Position numbers and translations under genes: made by a program | Assembly (NCBI RefSeq): GCF_965363235.1 | Contig: NC_134842.1 | Location: forward strand, 34,804,505-34,868,504 | Direction: 5' to 3' | DNA length: 64,000 nt | Source: Mytilus galloprovincialis | Taxonomy: Eukaryota; Mollusca; Bivalvia; Mytilida; Mytilidae | Notes under the pieces: generated by a model | Seen by the model: only the letters and a program-made list of their open reading frames with translations | Told to the model about the DNA's origin: nothing | Databases searched by the model: none | Part shown: one piece after another, positions 48,101 to 58,123 of the stretch | Layout: each line of letters begins with the position of its first letter | Numbering within the stretch: position 1 is the stretch's first letter

Positions 48101-50690
48101 TAGTTTCTTATTCAGAATGTCAGCCAGATTTCTACATGAATTTCAATTACGGATTCAAGGAGTTGTCAGGTTCCAACATGGCGTTTGACGTAAACAATGT
48201 CGTCATTAATGATGGCGCTGCACAATTTAACGGAAATGGGCGCATAACTCTGTGGGGATTTATGAATAAAGAACTAGGAACTAAATTTGCCATTAGATTA
48301 CGATTCAAACCAGATCCAAAGGCAACAGAAAAAGGAAATTTGATTTCAAACTGCGGCATGACGGGTATTGCAACAGTTGCAATAGGATTAGAAAATCATA
48401 GAGTGAAATTAGTAGCCAAAAGTACCAGTTTTAGTAGAAGAACTATAATCAATAGTCATTTCGATGTAAGTATCGCATAAATACATAATTAAGTACACGT
48501 GGTGTGTGCAATCGGTACCATACCATTTTCTTTCAAAAAAATACTTATTTTTTTGCATGAAATCGGATGATTTCTCTTCAATTTGTATTTGAAAGGAGCA
48601 TTTATTGCTAGGGGAATATTTAGGACATTATGTACTGAAATCAAAAACCAAATATGTTTGTTTATACGTTTCTAGATTAAACACGTGTATTCCAAATGTC
48701 ATAGACGGTCCTAAAGCCTTGCTATTAATGACGTTTGTGAATTTGTTTATATAAAGGGTTGAACCTGTCAACTTTTAATAACATAAGCAACACGACGGGT
48801 GCCAGATGTGGAGCAGGATATGCTAACCCTTTTGGAGCAACTGAGATCACCCCCAGTTTTTCGTAAGGGTTCGTGGATGCCTATCTCAGTTATCTATGTT
48901 GTGTTTTCTGTACTATTATTTGTTTGTTTGTCTGTTTTATTTTTAGCCATGGCGTTCTCAGTTTTTTTGTTTTCTATCTATGAAGTTTGACTGTCTCTCT
49001 GGTATCTTTCGCCACTCCTTTACACCGCATTTTATATATTGATGCCCTTTTTATGGGACTGTGTCCCTCTGTCTTCAGTTTAAAGCTTAAACACTTATAT
49101 ATGTATTTAGTGGTTAAGTTGTAATGCAATAATTATTTATTTTTATAGCCATACTCTTGGAATGACATCACATATGTGTATGATGGTAACAGTTTCGTTG
49201 CTGCAATAGATGGCTATAGATCTAGAAAGCCGTTGGGAGGTACGTTGATTTAGTTTGAAATCGTTTTAGTGTTGAATTGTCTTCAATTAACAGTCCAATT
49301 ATGAATATGATTTACTTTTAATTTATTGGTATTTTAGTTTAGTAAGTTGGAAGACTTGAAATGATAATATGATTGAAATCAAAATATTTACAAACTGTTT
49401 ATAAATATATAAAAAAAAGACTGATATTTTCAAATTAATTTGAAAAAAATATGCAAACAGAGAGTAAAAAAATGAAAAATACATAGGATCAGGTTAAATC
49501 ATTGAGACTTTGGAATGATATATATACCCGGGAATGGTTCTAACTGATGACTAATTGGGTTTTGTGTCCTTGGTTTATGAATAATGGAAAATAACTTTTC
49601 TTACATGTTTAAAACTTATTCTTTTTAAATTTCGATCATTACTTGTGAAAGTGTTACTTTGTTTACGAACAAGACGTTATTTAATACCATATTTATTTTT
49701 CAGGTTTACTAGAAACAAGATCAAATGCTATTGTAATAGGTGGTTGTCCTAAACCTGGTTCGGGATACAAAGGTTTGATAGATAGTGTAAGTTGAATGTT
49801 ATTTTCATCTTTATCTCTTTACAAATAGAAAGGGAATGAGTATAACAGTTTCTGCACTTAACTGTACTCAATTTACCCGACTATTGACTATTTGATTCGC
49901 CTTGAGTTGTGCCGGAATTGAACATACGGAATCAAAATCAAAGCCACAATTTTACAAGTTTTGAACGAAATGTACACGGCCAAGTTCTCAATTGGATCTA
50001 AAACGTACCCAATCTATTCTACACAATAAAATATCTTTGATTCAAAGAAGCCATGTACAGTTCCGGCTTGAAATGCATTACAAGAACAGACATATCATAT
50101 CATATTCCAGTACATATTTTTATTTTAGACATTATTAATGTCTTCGATTTAAGAGCGCAAGCGATTTGAATGATTGTCATTATATAAGTTTAATTGGGGG
50201 AATAGTTTGGGAAGACAAAAAGCATAAAATGTTTACGAGCATCGGTTACGAGTTAGATTTTTACTAGCTTGGTCAATGCAGCTAACACAGTCGTATTTCT
50301 ACACTAAGCACGTGACATTTTGGAGTAAGAAAAAGACGACTTCTCGAAGTCAGAAAAATGTCGTCGTATAAACTAGTACGCTACAAACTGACATGGACTT
50401 GTCGGTCATATTAAATTATATAAAAAGGAAGATGTGGTAGGATTGCCAATGAAACTAATAATAAACATAAGCATGGTTTTTGCACTGATATACATGTAAA
50501 ATTTGCGTGACAGAATTATTTATAGCTATGTTTACGAAATGCATTTGTTTCTTTCTAAATTCAAAACTTTGTTATACACTGTTTTACATAACCCATGCTG
50601 AATGACCTTTGTATTAATTTTATTTTCCAGATTGAAGTATTTAGTGGTTGTATTCCAAGACATATTTACAAACCTCGTAAACAACGGTGA
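39066..50690 (+). CDS. Pif/BMSP-like shell matrix protein with giant repetitive N-terminal region (whole gene, 8 coding exons)
   Basis: The coding exons are 39066-45162, 45732-45923, 46304-46504, 46886-47050, 48116-48465, 49149-49239, 49704-49786 and 50631-50690. All junctions are GT-AG and phase-compatible, and together they give 2412 aa. The order is signal peptide, about 2000 residues of Thr/Ser/Glu/Val/Asp-rich repetitive sequence, three cysteine-rich modules of peritrophin-A/CBM14 type (residues about 2033-2218), and a LamG-like domain (about 2219-2400) with a basic tail (KPRKQR). Chitin-binding plus LamG is the C-terminal plan of Pif and BMSP, secreted proteins that tie mineral to the chitin framework of nacre. 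The von Willebrand A domain usual at the N-terminus of that family is not visible; the repeat region takes its place. A role in shell matrix is inferred from architecture. No break in the frame was found. Confidence 0.85.
40625..40930 (+). repeat. Coding tandem repeat, 99 bp (33 aa), three units
   Basis: Units contain SETVSVPQSSGTLLEDPNK, SETISAPQSSGTVLEETNK and SEKISEPEISGPVVHEPNK, each followed by a KDVI- or KGVI-type segment. Confidence 0.8.
41150..42410 (+). repeat. Coding tandem repeat, 36 bp (12 aa), about 35 units
   Basis: Consensus about NTEAVLDSNAAT. The length is strictly a multiple of 12 codons over most of the array, with many point-diverged units. The array ends before SIDQAQTLDATV. 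Confidence 0.85.
43434..44600 (+). repeat. Coding tandem repeat, 114 bp (38 aa), ten units plus a partial
   Basis: The phrase gaatcagctaaaatagcaga recurs every 114 bp. Units end in one of two tails, PKFDEQNVQ or PIIQEQNIN. The DNA is nearly identical between units, so the array is recent or homogenised. Confidence 0.9.
45732..45923 (+). CDS. Pif-like gene exon 2: peritrophin-A/CBM14-like module 1
   Basis: Acceptor ttttattgtag, phase 1 to phase 1. It encodes LCGNSMFIDGIGYAEYPGYC, then QC, EC, LC and PC, six cysteines in all, with aromatic residues spaced as in chitin-binding peritrophin-A domains. Confidence 0.85.
46304..46504 (+). CDS. Pif-like gene exon 3: cysteine-rich module 2
   Basis: Phase 1 to phase 1. 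It encodes DPCLDIDMVQYN, GGCRSYFRCDYG, MCCEKGYRYNNYGC and DPTCRDPC. The core GGCRSYFRCDYG matches the central CBM14 pattern. The trailing extra cysteines probably bridge to the next module. Confidence 0.8.
46886..47050 (+). CDS. Pif-like gene exon 4: cysteine-poor CBM14-like module 3
   Basis: Phase 1 to phase 1. It encodes ACKFLPDEYNPHGYLTLEHN, RACPEGTIFSARQCGC and a basic tail RRGSGPMRNGRRRMRG. The RACPEGTIFS-x-x-x-x-C end is typical of the CBM14 C-terminal half. The first half is degenerate. Confidence 0.8.
47420..47520 (+). repeat. Family 4 repeat 3' end in intron 4
   Basis: Carries tatgagtttgactgtccctt and ggtatctttcgtccc, the 3' end shared with 48780-49020 and, on the minus strand, 60555-60790. 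Confidence 0.55.
47812..48079. mobile_element. TIR-bearing MITE immediately upstream of the LamG exon
   Basis: Terminal inverted repeats of about 23 bp contain ggcagcaaccatttgatttt (left 47815 onward, right complement ending 48076). The interior has G, T and A tracts. The right end is only 36 bp before the exon that begins at 48116, so the element supplies sequence close to the branch-point region. Confidence 0.8.
48116..48465 (+). CDS. Pif-like gene exon 5: LamG-like domain, first part
   Basis: The acceptor ttattcag restores the phase 1 codon. The exon encodes ECQPDFYMNFNYGFKELSG, then FAIRLRFKPDP and NLISNCGMTG with alternating strands typical of concanavalin/LamG folds. It ends in phase 0 at gtaagt. 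The open frame continuing upstream from 48116 belongs to the MITE, not the gene. Confidence 0.85.
48780..49020 (+). repeat. Family 4 repeat in intron 5
   Basis: Begins acataagcaacacgacgggt and ends tggtatctttcgccac. It matches the 3' tail of the reverse-transcriptase fragment at 60555-61290 on the other strand, so this is probably a 5'-truncated retroelement copy. Confidence 0.7.
49149..49239 (+). CDS. Pif-like gene exon 6: LamG-like domain, middle
   Basis: Acceptor ttttatag, phase 0 to phase 1. It encodes PYSWNDITYVYDGNSFVAAI and DGYRSRKPLG, matching the W-x-D-x-x-Y-x-Y-D-G-x strand pair of LamG-like domains. Confidence 0.85.
49704..49786 (+). CDS. Pif-like gene exon 7: LamG-like domain, late part
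   Basis: Acceptor atttttcag, phase 1 to phase 0. It encodes GLLETRSNAIVIGGCPKPGS and GYKGLIDS, the conserved glycine/cysteine turn before the final strand. Confidence 0.85.
50631..50690 (+). CDS. Pif-like gene exon 8: C-terminus
   Basis: Acceptor attttccag. It encodes IEVFSGCIPRHIYKPRKQR and stops at TGA. The cysteine pairs with that in exon 7 in typical LamG domains. The end is strongly basic. Confidence 0.85.
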   Translation: MEVFSGCIPRHIYKPRKQR

Positions 50691-51168
50691 AATCCTTAAA
50701 ACATTTTAACGGAGCTGGTTCTTTGTTAATTTATGTGATAGAATAATAGTCTTAGGACCAACAGTTGAGCAGTTTTACGTAGAATGACATTTGATTGAAT
50801 TTCATACGACAAGAACGAGTGAATTTGTATTTTCTTGTTTTCTGAATTTAAGAGATTTTAACAACAACTTATTTCTGAGAAAAATTGTCCCATTCAGAAT
50901 TAAGTTTAGCATTTTCGCGAGTAGTAATAGTCTGCAGGTAGATTATCATATTATCATATATGCACCTTTCGATATTTTATATTAATCACATCACTATATA
51001 TGTCCACGGAAACTCTGTTTGGTGTATGCCCATCAAACATTTTACCCGGTATACTACATATATCCGAAAGACCGCACTTTATATCGTGAACAAGCAATTT
51101 TTTTTTATATTGTTATTTTTTAATTATATTGTTGTTACTTCATTCTCATTTTTTATCATTTTTATGCA

Positions 51169-51174
51169 AATAAA
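51169..51174 (+). promoter_or_regulatory. Possible polyadenylation signal (aataaa) of the Pif-like gene
   Basis: Located about 480 bp after the stop codon in AT-rich 3' sequence. A second aataaa lies at 51641-51646. Confidence 0.35.
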
Positions 51175-51199
51175 ACAGTATTACATGCCTATTTTGAAT

Positions 51200-52140
51200 T
51201 TAACATGTTTTTTATTGTTTAATTAATGTAAACTTGTGGTTTTTAATTAAAATTCCACTTGTATACATTAAAAACTCACGATATAATGTTAATCAGTGTA
51301 GAAAAGTCGACAAAATTACTTAATTTGCTGTCCCATCTTATATAGCTGTCACACAAATAACACGGTCAGAACATTTCGTCTGATGAATCTTATTTATAGA
51401 AATTGTCATTTTCTGTTTTCCGTATATAAATGTCACTTTTTTAACTCTATGAATATATCAGACACAGAATAATTTGGTGAAAATGAAATATTAAGTATTG
51501 TTTTGTTGCACACTAGTGTTTGTGTTGTTTCGTTGTTTTCCTCTTATGTGTTTCACTCGGTTTTAGTTTGTAACCTGGATATATTTTCTCCAATCGATTA
51601 ATGACTTTCGAACAGCGGTATACTGCTGTTGCCTTTATTTAATAAATGCTTATAAATTGACACTGTATTGTGCTTAGTGTGCTATGTAATTCGTGAAAAA
51701 AATGTAGGAATTATTACATAGACTTTACCAATGACAAACTTTCATGAAAATAATTCATAAAAGTTCTCTATTTTTCATCACGTGATAATAACATTACTTA
51801 CTTCCTGTAAAACTTTATGAAAAAAGAGACATTTTTGACTTCCCCATTGTGATTTTTCATTTCTATGTATATGTAGCAATATTCCAGCGGCGACTGCATA
51901 TGGAATATTTATCTTTCAGTTGATATCCTGAGGTTGTACTCCTTAAATTTCTGAAGATTTCCTTGATAGATGGTTGCTTCTAACAAAGAAGCTATTAAAC
52001 CCATAGTTACAAGTGCCATTTAGAGTACTACCTTCGACTTATTTAACGAACGCCAACACAAATTGGTTGACCATTATCAAATATCTGTTTAAACACCTCC
52101 ATCCTTCCTCTTTTAATAAAATGTGATCACCGAATTAGAT
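51200..52140. other. 3' flank of the Pif-like gene, no further gene
   Basis: AT-rich non-coding sequence that may include the distal 3' UTR. Confidence 0.4.
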
Positions 52141-52159
52141 TAATCTCCGGATATGTACT

Positions 52160-52525
52160 TACATATACAACACGACGGTTGACACATGTGATCAATAAAG
52201 GCAGCAGTAGTATACCGCTGTTCAAAACTCGTAAATCTATGGACAAAAAAACAAAATCGGGGTAACAAACCAAAACTGAGGGAAACACATTAAATATATG
52301 AGGAAAACAACGACACAACATTAAAATGCAACACACACAGAAACGGACTAAGCATTAGACAAAATCCGATGAGAATAACAAATATAACATCAAAACCAAA
52401 TACATGAATTTGGGATAGAAAAGAACCGTGACACGTCTTATAGTAATGTAAATTCACACTAAAATATAAGAGAAAACAAACGACACAACGGAAACACAAC
52501 GTTAAAATGTTACACACACAGATCA
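52160..52525 (-). repeat. Dispersed repeat with internal duplications
   Basis: The blocks aacgacacaacattaaaatg and acgacacaacggaaacac, each followed by acacacacag, recur within it about 180 bp apart. A piece resembling the family 4 start (acaacacgacggt) lies just before it. Confidence 0.45.
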
Positions 52526-52796
52526 TGTCATCAAAAGATCTAATTACCTTTCCGGATCATCTGATTAAGATTATTCCTAGGAATTGGTGAGATTTGGATA
52601 GTTCAGTCTTTAACTTTCTACGTTTTGTTTTGCTTACAGTAATTTGTCGGTTGGTAGTTTTTCTTGGCATTTTAGTTGGTTTTTGACATGTGAGTTTGAC
52701 TATGCTGTTGGTACCTTCCGCCTCTGTGTTGCTAGTTTTACCCAAGGTTATAGTAATTGACGTTTTTTAATGCTTGCTTTCAATTTATAAAATAAA

Positions 52797-52905
52797 TGAA
52801 GGAAGATGTGGGGTAAAAGTTAATGAGACAACGACTCAACGACATAATTTTCAATATATATCCAGACAAACACACCTTGTCTTCAACAATAGACATGTGT
52901 CTATC
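52797..52905 (-). repeat. Family 1 repeat, diverged
   Basis: Minus-strand copy with ggaagatgtggggtaaaag and tgagacaacgactc. Confidence 0.45.
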
Positions 52906-52960
52906 CAATGTATCAACCTCTAAATTATGAAACTTATGTAAAAACAACGTCTTTTTAGAT

Positions 52961-53726
52961 TGGCGTTTTGCATTTGCGCCGATCTGCATTTCATTTGCGC
53001 CATTTTTTTCTTTCATTTGCGCCGATTTGTCTTTCCATTTCCGTCGATTTTTATTTACAGGTATATTACAGGTAAATGACAAGAAAATGCTATTTTTATT
53101 GTGTGCAAATGTTATAAATTGTCAATCAAACGAGATAGTCATTTACCAATGTCACTAAATTTGTCATTATACTCTGTGCTCAGCCCAACATCCTGGATTT
53201 TCTTCCACCAGTTCTGAGCACGATGAAAACGACAACAATATATTCTACATTATGGAAAAGCATCCATAAACGCGTTATGCATTGCTTGTTCAAAGCCAAT
53301 ATGCATAATATCGTCCACAAAGGAAAGTTGTTTTTGACAGCAGAGATCGCAAATAATTTTCCACATAACTTCACAACACTGTTCATCTTTCGCTAGTAAG
53401 AGGGCGTAAATTGAAGTTATGTACATGTAGTTTCCATTTTTACATTCGTGTAAAGTATAGCAAACAGCACTTAAAATATGCATAGATAAATATTGCAGAC
53501 TTATCATTGCAAAGACATTCAAGATTGAGGTGTGTAGAAAAATTAAGTATTCCTTTCTCGCGATCATTTGCACTGACCTTCCGATTTGTTTGATCTTTAT
53601 TTGCTCACCTGTGTTAAACTGTAAATGCAATTAGTAGGAAATATAAAATCGGCGCAAATGAAAAAATGAAATCGGCGCAATTGAAAGAATGAACATTTCA
53701 AAAATCGGCGCAAATGTCATACGCCC
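52961..53726 (-). mobile_element. MULE-like DNA transposon remnant with iterated-motif TIRs
   Basis: Each end carries several copies of catttgcgccgat. The left end has them at about 52971-53045, and the right end has the complement at about 53650-53715. The ends begin ggcgttttg and, complemented, gggcgtatg. Between them the minus strand encodes part of a MULE-type transposase. Length is about 766 bp, so the transposase is heavily deleted. Confidence 0.75.
53100..53630 (-). pseudogene. MULE transposase fragment
   Basis: On the minus strand the frame reads YITSIYALLLAKDEQCCEVM, then FEQAMHNAFMDAFP, an in-frame TAA, and then CCRFHRAQNWWKKIQDVGLS. The spacing of E-x-A-x-x-x-A-F to C-x-F-H-x-x-Q-x-x-x-x-K-I-Q-x-x-G-L is the MULE transposase core around its third acidic residue. 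The N-terminal catalytic half is absent, so the fragment is not functional. Confidence 0.7.
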
Positions 53727-54245
53727 ATTTAGTTGAATTGTGTTTCGGGCTATGAGTAATCGTCTGACGTCAAGCAACAACTACTTTAGATAATGACATC
53801 ATTTTTATTGTAGCTTTTGATACATTTTTTGCGAGAACTTGTGTGCATCAATTAATCAAGATCCGTAGATAAATAAAGGAACATATGATAAATAACCAGT
53901 ACGTAATATGATTTATGGTGTAATATATAACAAAACACACACAAAATAACAAGTTATCAAATATATGAAAAATAAGGGTAAATACCTGCAAAACTGCTGC
54001 TACGACATCATGCCGCCCATGCCGTGAATGCATTTTTACTGCTTCATATACTGACTTAGGTATAGATATTGACTATCAGGGTCAGTTTGGACTAAGTCTT
54101 CTCGTTAACAGATTAGATTTCAATTTCTAAATTATGAACTCTCGTAATTTTCTACAAATATTTTGTCATGCATATAATATATGTCAATAGCTAGACCTAC
54201 ATTTGTTATTTAAAATATAAAGCAGTAATAATACATCCGCGGTTT
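53727..54245. other. Intergenic, no gene seen
   Basis: AT-rich. Chance frames only. Confidence 0.4.
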
Positions 54246-54249
54246 TCTT

Positions 54250-54690
54250 TATTACATTTACCCCCCAGGGGTGACTAGGGAAACGCAATATGGTCACTTT
54301 GTCTTCTCCCGACCGTCAGTAAAACGCTTGTCACAGTGGGGCATCCGTTTGGCTGTGTGGGATGTATCAAGTTCGCAGTCTCGTCCGGTCAGAATGGGGA
54401 CGTTAAATCAGATGTCTCGTGTAAAGAGAGTGCCACGCTATTTGCAAGTTAAGAACCCTGGCAACAACTCTTTGAGGGGTCCGTAGGTGACCTGTTGCAA
54501 GGCAAAATTTCTGTCCCCACCCAATATACCCTCATTTTTCAGTGGCAGTCCTAATTTCCCATACTATCATCCCGAATTGCCTCTATTATGAAAAGACCTA
54601 CCCATTGTATTTATTGTGAACTTGTTCTCGTCCTGAATATGCATGAAATATTTGCCACTGGACGTTAAGCAACCAACAATCAATCAATCT
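54250..54690 (+). repeat. SINE-like molluscan repeat
   Basis: A more GC-rich unit beginning near ccccaggggtgactaggg and ending gccactggacgttaagcaac followed by caatcaatcaat, a simple tail typical of SINEs. A copy in the opposite orientation is at about 57340-57620. Confidence 0.6.
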
Positions 54691-55555
54691 TTATTAAATT
54701 TCAATGAGAATGACATTACCAACCCAGTTATAGTTGATTATTTTCGTTGAAGGACATTACATAGTGGAACATGTAGTTAAAAGCATTGTGCCAGTTTTTA
54801 TTTTCACCCTTTTGTGACCTTTAAAAGTCTTTATATCAAAGTATAAATTGTTACCTCCAAATACATGCTATTTGTAACATTTAGCTCTTTTCTGAGTCTA
54901 AAAATAACTTTGGAATAAATTTATTACAGAGTATCAAAGATTTAAAAAAAAATATTTAGCAACAATCGTCCTGCTTTTTCTAGATGACTTTGAGATGAAG
55001 AATAGGAATAAAAGCGCTGTTTTCTATCTTTTTCAACTTTTATTTGCTCTGTATGTTCTGATTTTGTATCAAGGAGTGATCTCTTGCTTTTAAATATTAA
55101 TCATTATGAGGTCTGCGATTTTTAGGACATTTTTCTTGGTTGTTCATTTTCAAACATACTAGTAGTAAACGACTAAAGGCAAATTATAACAATTAAAGTT
55201 TAAACAAGTTTGATGTTGCATATGTACAACACCAAACGCAGTTACGTGTCCTTATCTATTATTGGTACACTCATTTTCATCACTACGAGTTAATTATTTT
55301 GTTCAGCTGAATTAATCAATGAATGATATGCCATTGAATAAACACCGCTGAGAAAAAAAAGCAATAGTACTAATACAATGGGACACGTAGACATACAAAA
55401 GTGTATACATCTTTACTAAACGAAAGTGATTCTGTGGAAATATTTAATTTTTTTTGGGCAATGACATGTCACATTGATGTACATGGTGTCGCTCATTTTG
55501 ACGTTCATACAATTCCCGCATTTTTTTTCTTTTTTTAGATTTCAAAATCGGTAAA
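54691..55555. other. Intergenic, no gene seen
   Basis: AT-rich sequence without recognisable repeat or gene. Confidence 0.4.
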
Positions 55556-55559
55556 ATAC

Positions 55560-55695
55560 CAAATCTGTTACAATACTCTAAATCCTTTTTTCTGTTCGTT
55601 TTTATTCGTTTGGTGTGTTTGAGCTTTTGAATTTGTCATTTGTTAAGGGACTTCCCGTTTTGAATTTTCCTCAGAAATCAGTATTTTTGTAATAT
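55560..55695 (-). repeat. Family 3 repeat, minus strand, diverged
   Basis: The complement of the family 3 phrases is visible (cgttttgaattttcctcag, cagtatttttgta). Confidence 0.5.
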
Positions 55696-55791
55696 TATCT
55701 GTCAACATTTATAAATCCAGAAAAGGAAAATTAAACTGGTGGTCGTACGATACATAATATATATATATATATATATCTGTACTATTGTTCT

Positions 55792-57958
55792 CAGGGGCGT
55801 AGCTAGGTATTCAGTCAACTGTAGGCACCAGGTCTGTAGGGCTGTAGTCAACTGCAGGGGGTCTGGGGGCGCTCAAGGACCCCAGTAGGTCCAGGGCAGA
55901 GCCCTGATAGGGGGTTCAGGGGCGAAGCCCCCCCCCCCCCCCCGACGGAAAATGGTTTTCAGCATTTTAGCTGCAAAATTTAATGTACAAAAATATTAAA
56001 TTTACTGGTTATTTAATCATGGTAATTATAATAAACATGACTAAAAGTTCGACGAATTATGAATAATTCACCATAACATCTGACTGGTGAATTATATAAC
56101 GCAACTGCAGTTATTTTACTGTAAAAGTTTTGTGAAGGCAAGAAAGTTTAACTCGGACATTACCGCAAGACATTGCAAACCTATTGTTTTGAATTGAATA
56201 TGTAGCTCAATTCATTCATAAATTTGAACTTTTGTAGCTTACACTTAGTACAAAACGATCGTGCTTACAATTTAATAAATTATATGTCTAAATTTTATTC
56301 TTTTAACTGAAATGTTTCAAGTTTTCAAACTAAATTTTCCCTGGGACAGTCATTTATACATATTCCTTTCAAAGTATCTATGCTAATTTTATAATGAGAT
56401 GGCCATGTAAACCAGTACTGAAATATATCACGTCATATATATAGAACATTCCTGCAAAATTTCGAAGAGTTGCGTGAACATTTCGCGAATTGTTCGAGTT
56501 TAATGTTTCGAGTTTGTTACATGGGACAACGCCAAGTGAACGTTTTTTCTGATAATCTGTGCCTTCCGAAGCCTACGAATATAATATTTTTATTCTTTCT
56601 CTATCATAATGTGAAAATTTAAGAAACAATCTTTATCTTCATATATAATTTGAAATGTTCATTTCAGCATTTCTAAGAAAATTTCCTTATCAAATATTTA
56701 TTTAGCGCTATCTTTCGTGGTAGTAGCAATATCTAACGTTGCGTCAGTACAATCGGAAATATGAAAAAAAATATATTTACAATATGCATTGCCCAGCGTA
56801 GATCAGTGCTGGGAACCGTATACCTAACAATATATATGTTCCTGATCAGCGTATCTCTTCAATTAAGCAGTACACTCTGTTTGGTCTTTTCATACTTATT
56901 CCGTTCTGATTGATATATACGTTTAACTTATTTAACAGTACATTTTGTGACAATCATTTATTTAAAAAAAAAAATAGGCACATAAACACTGATATTACTA
57001 TAAAATAAAACTATCCTTTTGGCAAAAAACATCAATCTTTTGATTCTTAAACCTTCACCCTAGCCACACAAACACATACACACATAGTCCATGCCTAATG
57101 CAAAAGTTCTGTTCTGTTCATACTATCGTATCAAAATTCAAGAAATTCGTGTTTCTTTATAATTTTTTTATCCTCTACTGTAAAATCCCTACCTGCTTAG
57201 ATATTTGAACAATTGTGGTCATTACACGCAGATCTGAGTACTCAAAATTACTAGAAGCTAGTTGATTGATTTTTAAACATCCACTGACCAGTGTCAAATA
57301 TTTATGCAAGTTAAGGACAAAAAAAAACCCAAAATTTACAATAAATACAACAGGGAGCTAGGTCCTGTCCAGGACGAAGGTCTAGAAATTTGAAAATGCC
57401 ATGCATTGGAAAATGAGGGATTATTGGATAGGAGCAGAAATTTTGCCTTTCAGTAAACCAGCTACAAACTCCTCAAAGACTGGCATTCTCTCTACTACTA
57501 GGCATCGGCTTTAATGTCCCCGTTCTAACCAGACGAGACAGCGTATTTATACATCCTGGACAGCCAAATGAACGACCAACATTGGCAAGTCGGATGAAGA
57601 CAAAGTGGAAAGCTAGTTGAAAACTAACAACAACTAATTAAAAACTCATGTGTCTAAGTTGAGGTTTATTCAAGTTTCTGTTGATAGAAGTGAAATGATC
57701 TGAACCAAAGTTCTAGTTTACAGTTTCTATATGAGGTAAAATCATAAAAACATTCAATTCTATCCAATATTCTATTCACTAAGACCGAGAGACTAGTGTA
57801 CAGATGACATTCGATAATCAAAGAGTTTTGACAACTTCACTGGCGTTCATTTACACAGATAACGTTGTTTATTATTTAAAAAAAAAAAAAAAAAAATATT
57901 TGTGAAAAAATTATGTGTAGGCACGTGCCTAAAGTGCCTAACGGCAGCTACGCCCCTG
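55792..57958. mobile_element. Non-autonomous hAT-like element, 2167 bp
   Basis: The termini are caggggcgtagct and its exact complement agctacgcccctg, with the flanking direct repeat gttct (55787-55791 and 57959-57963). The caggggcg start is typical of hAT elements, although a 5-bp duplication is shorter than the usual 8. No transposase frame is present. The interior carries a poly-C tract at 55929-55943, a SINE-like insertion at 57340-57620 and a poly-A run at about 57878-57895. Confidence 0.75.
57340..57620 (-). repeat. SINE-like repeat nested in the hAT-like element
   Basis: Complement of the 54250-54690 unit, with aaattttgcctttcagtaa, aatgtccccgttctaacc and cagccaaatgaacg in the expected inverse order. 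It dates the insertion after that of the host element. Confidence 0.55.
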
Positions 57959-58123
57959 GTTCTAACAAAAAAGTCTAACTGTAGAAAGAAGTTTGTATTT
58001 CTAACTTCGGACACAAAATTGTTGTAACTAGATATAATAATGTATTGTAACTAGTATATTTCATCTTGAAATTAAATGGTTGGTATAGACGTCGGTACGA
58101 TACTATATTGAGCTAAATATAGA

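Noticed and set aside
47935-48115. Apparent N-terminal extension of the LamG exon
   Set aside because: This part lies mostly within the MITE at 47812-48079. The acceptor at 48113-48115 restores the phase from exon 4 exactly.
48780-49020. Possible extra exon in intron 5 of the matrix gene (63-codon frame)
   Set aside because: The segment is a family 4 repeat copy, and exon 5 joins exon 6 in phase without it.
55758-55777. (AT)n microsatellite beside the hAT-like element
   Set aside because: Simple repeat of ordinary length with no further structure.
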